Shown here: positions 10,058 through 15,832 of the stretch, piece by piece
Layout of the letters: every line of letters begins with the position of its first letter
Numbering within the stretch: position 1 is the stretch's first letter
Origin: Hymenopellis radicata
Lineage: Eukaryota; Basidiomycota; Agaricomycetes; Agaricales; Physalacriaceae
NCBI GenBank assembly: GCA_015501595.1
Contig: JADNRX010001035.1
Location: 1 to 15,832 of the forward strand
Direction: 5' to 3'
DNA length: 15,832 bases
Position numbers and translations under genes: made by a program
The notes under the pieces: model-generated
What the model saw: only the letters and a program-made list of their open reading frames with translations
What the model was told of the DNA's origin: nothing
The model's database searches: none

Positions 10058-11775
10058 ATGGCCGAATGGGCTGCAGATTCAAACGAAGCTACGAAACTGT
10101 CTCTTGGTGTGTAAGATGCGAATCTTCTCAATGTCACTGTTTAATCTACTTGTTATGTAGTGGGAAGTTCCGGAGAAGCAGTACATTTTCACCCAACATT
10201 CACATACCCGGTGAGTGGCATTTCGCTTAAGCGTGTCGACGTGCTAACTTTTTCGCCAGATATTCGGAGAAGACGAGAAAATATACGGCTACAAGGACCT
10301 TTCTATTGATGTGCGCGTTTCGAGCCCGTTGGTTGTCGAGTTGTTCATGCGGCGTTACAGATGCGCTTCGCGTGTGGCTCCCTCACTCTGTTCGTGTCAG
10401 TAACATGGAGCAAACAGTTAGCGTCAGAATCGACCGTGGATGACGTGGAGGGGACGTTGAAGGAGTATCTACCAGAAGGCGCGTCAACTCTTTCTTCATC
10501 TTACGCGTTTTGTTGACGCGATTGCAGAGTACCTGTTTGACGCGCAGACATTTACCGCGAGAGCGGAGGAGGAGGCGCGCACGTTCAAGCCGCTAGGGGA
10601 CCTCGTCCATTCATATTCGCGGACAAGTATGGGAGAGCAGTCACATTATGAGGTGTACCATGTACGTGCTCTGGCCGCTTTCTGGGCTTATTTGATCTTA
10701 ATGCGGGTACAGGCAACATGGGCAACTCCAGGATTTCGGGCGTATCATCAAAGAATGCAGCTATTCATCCTATTCTATATTGAGGCTGGATCGTTCATCA
10801 ATGACGAGGACGACCAGTGGGAATTCTTCGTACTGTGCGCATATCTCCTTCACCGTCACTGCCGGCGTTATTTATCAATGCTCTGCAGATATGAGAAGCG
10901 GAAAGGTGACGGGGACGCCTGGACATATCATTTTATGGGATATTCCTCTTTATACAATTTCTACTACTTCCCAGATAGGACACGACTAAGACTAAGGTTT
11001 GTTTCTCTTCGAGTGTCTGAAAGACGAGCTCATGGTTATGTGTCAGTCAATTCGTGATCCTTCCTCCATTTCAACGCGGCGGTCACGGCTGTAAGCTTTC
11101 TTCGCCATCCATTCATCTTTATCTCGCGCCTAACTCCACCCTTTCAGCCGCGCTCTACTCCGCCATATACCAGTACATATTGGGCAAACCGGAAATCGCT
11201 GAATTGTCAGTTGAGGATCCGGCTGAAGCGTTCGAGGACCTGCGGGACAAGAACGACTTGATCATGTTATTCAATCATGACAAGTTCATGGCAGAGGGGT
11301 TCGGTACGAGCGAGAGCAGTGGCGGAGGACGAGTCGGGGGTGTTGGCAAGGCGGGCAAAAGCGGTCGAGGTGGATCTACAGCGGGGAAAGGCAAACTCGG
11401 TCCTCCAGTTGACAAGCACTGGGCCGAACGGTGGCGATTGGAGCTGAAGATTGCTACGGTGAGTAAACCGCTTGTATGTCCCAAGGATGGTACTGATATG
11501 AGTCTGAAAGCGGCAATTCCAACGCCTGATTGAGATGGTGATCCTCTCGAGAATTGACTCGGATCCAAAAACGCAGAAGGCGTACAGATTGCAAGTCAAG
11601 GAGCGGCTGTATCGATTCAACTTTGTAGGTTACCTACACGCTTTCTTACGGATGCTGACTGCTTTCGCAGGAAATGCTGGCTCAACTCGAATCCGAGGAG
11701 CGCCTGGAAAAGCTCAAGGAGACATTCAAGAGTGTAACAGAGGACTATAGACGGATACTGGCTCTGGTGAAATGA
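10058..11775 (+). CDS. HAT1: HAT1, type B histone acetyltransferase catalytic subunit
   Basis: Acetylates free histone H4 (Lys5/Lys12) using acetyl-CoA before chromatin assembly, usually with the WD-repeat partner Hat2/RbAp46. Eleven exons: 10058-10106, 10161-10210, 10260-10310, 10361-10478, 10528-10661, 10713-10834, 10889-10996, 11047-11090, 11148-11458, 11511-11624 and 11671-11775; all phases agree and give 401 residues with no frame break. Recognisable blocks are FHPTFTYPIFGEDEKIYGYK, VDDVEGTLKEYLPE, FKPLGDLVHSYS, ATWATPGFRAYHQRMQLFIL, YHFMGYSSLYNFYYFPDRTR, the acetyl-CoA loop FVILPPFQRGGHGS (about 213-226) and VEDPAEAFEDLRDKNDL, whose first Glu (about 248) matches the proposed catalytic base. 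The C-terminus (YRLQVKERLYRFN, TEDYRRILALVK) is family-typical. A Gly/Lys/Ser-rich insert occupies about residues 276-308. The fourth intron starts with GC rather than GT. Confidence 0.97.
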
Positions 11776-12112
11776 TGTGTATTGTACGAGCATACTTTAT
11801 TGCTATCTTTGTTGTGTTTCACTGGCAAGTCGCCACTGATTGTTGTGACCATGATACGTCTGCAAGGCGATAGATGGCCATCCCTTGTCTGACGCCCTTT
11901 CTTTGTCACCGCGCAAAGCTACATGGCCCCTAGGTGTGTTGGCACTGCTTTCGACAGCGACGGTTAGACTGGTTGCGACACAAGCCAGAGTTCATAAGCC
12001 AACACCAGATCGACATTGATTTTGGATCCCATTCACAACAATGAACATGTAGCTTCTTTGTACGGACTTGTCGTCAATCTTTCCATCTTTCCATAAGAAT
12101 TGTCAAAATACA
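11776..12112. other. Convergent intergenic region
   Basis: This 337-base stretch lies between the stop of HAT1 (+) and the stop of the deaminase-like gene (-), so it should hold both 3' UTRs. It is moderately AT-rich near 12095-12120. No gene, RNA or repeat was recognised. Confidence 0.5.
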
Positions 12113-14177
12113 TTATTTACTATTAGCGAGGCAAAATTGAACAAAATCAGCATCATCCCCGAAATCGGATCCCGACGAATCGCCAAATAAACTCGCAGGT
12201 GTGGTCATCTCTTCATTGACCATGGTAACAAGTCGTTCAAGGAGCTTGTCTCTCAAGCGGAGAAGAATGTGTTCGGGGAGGTATGGTGGTGGGAACCATG
12301 GATAGAAGAAGGAGTGTGTTCCGGGCAGCCGAATGTCAATCTCTTCCGCTTCCTTTATCACTTCGGCAAGCAGCCAGCAAGTCCCACAAGATTTCTTTGC
12401 AACACCGATATCAAGTTCACGTGTGATCTGTCCGAGATGGGTTCAGTGGCCACAAATCTGCAGTCGCTGTTCTTACCGTAAGAAGGCGAGTGACCTGATA
12501 GAGGCACAGAATCAGAAATGAATCGACATTAGATGAATACTCACATTCCGGGAAAAAATCCAGGAACGACGGATTACTCTTGCCCTCCTTCTTGCGCAAC
12601 CAATGCCGACATGAAGCCACTCTCACAATGGCAGGCACCTTTCGCAGTGCCATCCGCCAGGCTGTCACGATGATTATTAGCTCCACTTATTAGTTTCTGC
12701 CTGGCTGTTCATCGTTGATGGCTTGAAACCATTCTGTGAATATGGTTGATGTGAGACGGAATGTTGGCGTCTCGACAGGAAGATCCAGAGCACGATAAGA
12801 CACCTCCAAGGGCTGTTTCAGAAGAGCAGAACGGGAAATAAAGTAGGATGCGTATATCCAGGCACAGGCTGCGTATATTGCCCGTACAAAGCGAAGCGTA
12901 GGTGCGGGAAGATGAGACCAGTGAGCTGTAATTCAGAAGAAGGCATGAGGAATGGAAGAAACTGAAGGCAAATCTTACCTTTCCACTCCAGAGGGTCATC
13001 CAAGTCGTCATCATCTTCATTGTCATCGGTGTTTACCACCTTCAAGGATTTATCCACGGCATAGGCCAAGCTTGGAAGCGACCAGAGATCCCTCGGGATG
13101 GCCGTAAGAAGCAGACAGAGACGGGTCAGACTTCGCATAAGCTGACTGTGCTCCTCAGTAGAGGGATTCAGAGTGTTAACTTGCAGCTCAATATACTCCA
13201 GCAACTCCAGAAGGGTATTCAGCCAGTTGGCTGCATGTTCATGGCTGAAGAGAAAGTGATTGGTTGTGCCAGGAACCAGAGGGACAATTTCTTGAAGGAT
13301 GACTTGTAGAGTCATGTCCTTGATGACAAGGTTTTGGGGCGACAAGCGAGCATGCTCGTATGCAGAGGGCGTCCATTTCTTGAGAACGTTCATGTCGTAA
13401 CCTTTGAAAAGTGCACGGATGCGCTGCCCTATCTTGTCTCTGCACTGCGTGACAAAGAAGACGTCGGCGCGGTGTTGGTCTTCCCGAGTGCCTTGAGCAG
13501 CATACTTCAGCACTTGGAATGCTATGGGAAGATACTCGAAGAAATCCGCATAGACAGAAGCCAGTGCCGGCTGTTGGTCTTGCTCGATTCTATCATGGAG
13601 AGGTCAGTGTCCACTCCGTGTTCCCAGAGTTAAGCAACTTGCAGCATCTTCGTAACCTCCTCCGACACATCCGTGGGCAGGGTGCCCTGGCGCACCAAAG
13701 GAACAACGTCGTCTGGCAGTCCGTCGTTTTCCGGGGAACAGGTTCATCGCTAATATGTATATATGAGGGGAGGTTCTTCGATTCAACAGGATTACCAACT
13801 CGTTATTATTCGTCTCGTTCGAAGTTGATGGAGATATGGTTGGTGGCGCGACGGGCTGCAATGGAAAACGGTTGGTCGTTGCGGATAGCATGAACTTAAG
13901 GGGTACTAACCTCCTCGTAGTGAGATAGATCCTAAGTGGATTTTCGTTTAGAGGCCCTCCGGTCACCGCAACTATACGGTCCTTTGGATCCTCTGTTCCC
14001 CGAGTGAGAATCGTCGCGAGATGCTGGAAGGTCTGTGCAGCCGTTGAGCCGTGACTGTGACGTGCCGTGGCCCTTCGTTAAGTCTTGTCCCATGGGGATA
14101 CCATCAGGACGTCGCTTCTGTACGTCCTTCAGGAGTGCGGTGAGGACATATATCTGCGAACGTAGAGGGTCTGACAT
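12113..14177 (-). CDS. Long protein with a C-terminal OTT_1508-like nucleic-acid/nucleotide deaminase domain (broken frame)
   Basis: The C-terminal part shows the two zinc/catalytic signatures of the deaminase superfamily: CHCESGFMSAL, with the H-x-E core at 12630-12622, and IGVAKKSCGTCW, with the C-x-x-C core at 12388-12377, followed by LPGTHSFFYPWFPPP, typical of the fungal OTT_1508-like branch. The tail is acidic and ends CLANSK at 12113. Upstream is a long alpha-helical-looking stretch (13513-12980: RDKIGQRIRALFKGYDMNVL, HFLFSHEHAANWLNTLLELL, then an acidic DDNEDDDDLDD) of unknown fold. The proposed start is MSDPLRSQIYVLTALLKDVQ at 14177, followed by LATILTRGTEDPKDRIVAVTG in another frame. 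GT..AG introns at 12978-12926 and 12729-12662 keep frame; the second one brings the H-x-E part into frame. Breaks occur near 14085, 13805 (two stops), 13734, 13640 and 12585. They may be sequence errors or real decay. Substrate and role are unknown; the family name is my motif-based inference. Confidence 0.62.
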
Positions 14178-14746
14178 GAGGAGCTAATACACAAGAAAGA
14201 ACGAGTCAGACTCGTTCCATGATATGTCTCAAATAACCCGAAATATACGACTGCGTTACGCTGTATGATGTGATGATGTAGAATTTCGGACAGGTCTGGG
14301 TACCGTCCGAGCGCGCGACATGGAGGGCTTGAACGGAGTGGACGGAAGAAGAAAAGGTCAGCGCGTCTGAGGAACTACAACGGCGTAAGCGGAGACCCTT
14401 TCGGTGTTGATTGACCATGACCGGTTGGCAAGGCAGATGGACAAGGCGCGACGTGCCGAGATTAGAGTAGATTAGTCTACTAGATATGATTAGCTTCGAG
14501 TACTTATAGTCACACTGTCCGTAGCTAGCCTTTGTCTTACGACCATCATGTTCATGCTCTCTCGTCCGACGGTCTGAGAACCCACAAGGGTTCTGTGTCC
14601 TACAGATGTGAATGTTGGAACTTTGGCTTCCTGTGCGCCACAACATTATGTCGTATGTTGGTACGTTGGAGTTCTCTGGACACTTCTCTCTCGTCCATGC
14701 ATAAGTCTGTGTAGTATATTGTTACGATCACCTATATACAGGATAT
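14178..14746. other. Intergenic region upstream of the deaminase-like gene
   Basis: About 570 bases between the start of the deaminase-like gene and the likely end of the small membrane protein gene, both on the - strand. It should hold the promoter of the first and the 3' UTR of the second. A 146-codon frame crosses it on the - strand (14646-14206), but its composition is irregular and it has no recognisable motif. No RNA gene or clear promoter element was seen. Confidence 0.4.
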
Positions 14747-15291
14747 CTACTGTGCGAGACAAAGCGAGAAAGCGAGATAGCGAGATAGCAAAACGGTCCC
14801 AGCAGTGGTCGCGAGGGTCGACTGCCGGCCAATGTAAATCTGCGCCTTGATGATGATCCTGGAAAAGTCGGAGGCGGACGGCGGGCTGACAGCATTCAAA
14901 GGTCGTGTCCAAGGTTGTCGTGAATTTAGAGACAACGAATCCCACTGCCACGAATATCGCAACTGCAGCGTAATGAGCCGTGTGAGTCTGCCGTGACGAC
15001 GCCACAGAAACAGAGAAGCCACGTTTGTAAGCGACGAAGACGGTAACATCAGACGAGGAAAGTGATGATGGCTGCCGCGCACCAGGATAGAGCTCAAAGG
15101 TGAGAAGGAGACCATTGACAGAAGAATCAGAAGGGTTTGACGCAAGGCGCCGGTCACGACGCTGCGAGTCGGGCGGTCATGAGTAAAGGCAGTGTGCGCC
15201 TGAAATGCGAAGATGCCTCCTGAAATGGTTGAGAGAACACCATGATGGGGCAGATGGCAGGCGGTGGCATGGGAGCGACACGCTCGACCAT
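14747..15291 (-). CDS. Putative small multi-pass membrane protein, unknown function
   Basis: I do not recognise a named family. From ATG at 15291 the - strand reads MVERVA, then after a one-base shift HATACHLPHHGVLSTISGG, IFAFQAHTAFTHDRPTRS and VTGALRQTLLILLSMVSF, a hydrophobic segment. In the next frame it continues AAIITFLV and VFVAYKRGFSV, then YAAVAIFVAVGFVVSKFTT, another helix. Returning to the first frame it reads AVSPPSASDFSRIIIKAQIY and ends LAFSLCLAQ at 14747. About 180 residues with three or four hydrophobic stretches and no intron are implied. Three one-base breaks are needed (near 15270, 15080 and 14910), so the model rests on coherent composition rather than on an open frame. An 8-base tandem repeat lies in its last codons. 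Confidence 0.4.
14758..14790. repeat. Short tandem repeat, 8-base unit
   Basis: The unit AGCGAGAT or AGCGAGAA is repeated about four times in a row (GACAAAGCGAGAAAGCGAGA onward). It falls at the predicted 3' end of the small membrane protein gene. Confidence 0.75.
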
Positions 15292-15301
15292 GTAAGGTAG
15301 G

Positions 15302-15345
15302 AGAGAGCTAGAGCCCATCTCGCAGAGAGCTAAAGCTCATCTTTT
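15302..15345. repeat. Imperfect direct repeat, about 22 bases, two copies
   Basis: Two adjacent copies share AGAGAGCTA, then RAGCYCATCT with single differences. They lie just upstream of the start of the small membrane protein gene on the - strand, so they could sit in its 5' region. Confidence 0.6.
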
Positions 15346-15681
15346 AGAAATGCAAAGTAGCTTCTTGGGAGAGCGATTTGAATTGGAGAGTAACGACCAC
15401 ATGCTCCAAAAGTGCCAAAGCCGGTCGTCTATACATTACACGTCGCCACTTGGTTGACGCCGCATCCGCAGGGCAAAGGCGCGTCCATATGTACCCATGA
15501 TTCCGTTGGAGTGAGGGCGAGCGTCCTTGGCATCGGATTTGGAGAAAGTTGACTCGGCGGTAGGAGTAGGAGCACTATCTTCACCACAGATCATCATGAA
15601 GTGATAAGGCAGTGCGTCGCCACTCCCACGCAACGACTGTGTGTCCAATGTCCATATCAACGGAACTGCTACATCCTCCAG

Positions 15682-15787
15682 AACACTATGGGAAACACTA
15701 TGATATCGATATCGGATTTTTTAAGCCGGTCCGCTAGGTGCGGTGACGGTCAAATCAGCGCCGTAGTGATACCTCTGATTTTTTGAA
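15682..15787. repeat. Cluster of short repeats: direct repeat, 12-base palindrome and paired T-run motifs
   Basis: AACACTATG occurs at 15682-15690 and again at 15694-15702. GATATCGATATC at 15702-15713 is a perfect palindrome. The motif GATTTTTT occurs at about 15715 and again at about 15778, flanking a GC-richer core. This could be an end of a small non-autonomous element, but no terminal inverted repeat pair or target duplication can be shown inside the window. Confidence 0.4.
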
Positions 15788-15832
15788 CATCAAGTCAATT
15801 CAATATACCCTTATTTCAAAAATACCAACTGA

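Larger units (their letters stand above)
15292..15832. other. Terminal non-coding stretch with short repeats
   Basis: About 540 bases with no gene I can support. A 53-codon frame from an ATG near 15598 to 15436 on the - strand lacks any recognisable motif. Short repeats described separately lie at 15302-15345 and 15682-15787. The last 60 bases are AT-rich. Confidence 0.5.

Noticed and set aside
12656..12680. A second apparent HCE (GWHCER) in another frame close to the deaminase signature
   Set aside because: It is out of frame with the spliced exon; the intron at 12729-12662 leads into the frame that gives CHCESGF, which fits the family better.
14206..14646. A 146-codon open frame on the - strand upstream of the deaminase-like gene
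   Set aside because: No motif, irregular composition, no splice or start context, and it fills an intergenic region; most likely chance.
15436..15600. A 53-codon frame on the - strand starting MMICGEDSAPTPTAEST
   Set aside because: Composition is protein-like, but there is no recognisable domain, no intron structure and no continuation upstream; too weak to call a gene.
1..15832. CRISPR arrays, rRNA, tRNA, bacterial operons or insertion sequences
   Set aside because: Nothing resembling them was found; the window has spliced fungal genes.

Overview
The window looks like nuclear DNA of a filamentous fungus, most likely a mushroom-forming basidiomycete (Agaricomycete). Genes are tightly packed, are cut by many introns of about 46-98 bases with GT..AG ends (one candidate GC..AG), and encode typical fungal proteins. 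Single ORFs are short because nearly every gene is spliced; the gene models here were built by following protein similarity across splice sites by eye.

Layout, left to right: 3' end of SNU13 (U4/U6.U5 snRNP protein), + strand, 1-285; UBC9 (SUMO E2), +, 465-1336; a protein of unknown function with a PB1-like N-terminus and a retropepsin-like C-terminus lacking the usual catalytic Asp, +, 1565-2776; an FAD-dependent aromatic-ring-hydroxylase-type monooxygenase, -, 3187-5010; head-to-head with it an MFS transporter, +, about 5498-8011; a three-KH-domain RNA-binding protein, +, 8412-9727; the histone acetyltransferase HAT1, +, 10058-11775; a long protein ending in an OTT_1508-like nucleic-acid/nucleotide deaminase domain, -, 12113-14177; and a small putative membrane protein, -, 14747-15291. 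The last 540 bases are non-coding as far as I can see and hold short repeats.

Most genes are housekeeping (splicing, SUMOylation, RNA binding, histone acetylation). Two places are less ordinary. One is the divergent monooxygenase/MFS pair sharing an approximately 490-base upstream region, a layout often seen for co-regulated metabolism and export. The other is the deaminase-like protein, a poorly studied fungal family.

A caution for the reader: SNU13, UBC9, the unknown gene, the MFS gene, the deaminase gene and the membrane protein gene all need one-base insertions or deletions, many in short homopolymers, to keep their frame. The KH and HAT1 genes read cleanly from start to stop, and the monooxygenase needs only one correction. 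Because SNU13 and UBC9 are normally essential and their residues are otherwise conserved, I read these breaks mainly as sequence errors rather than as pseudogenes. Family assignments come from recognising motifs; no database search was run.
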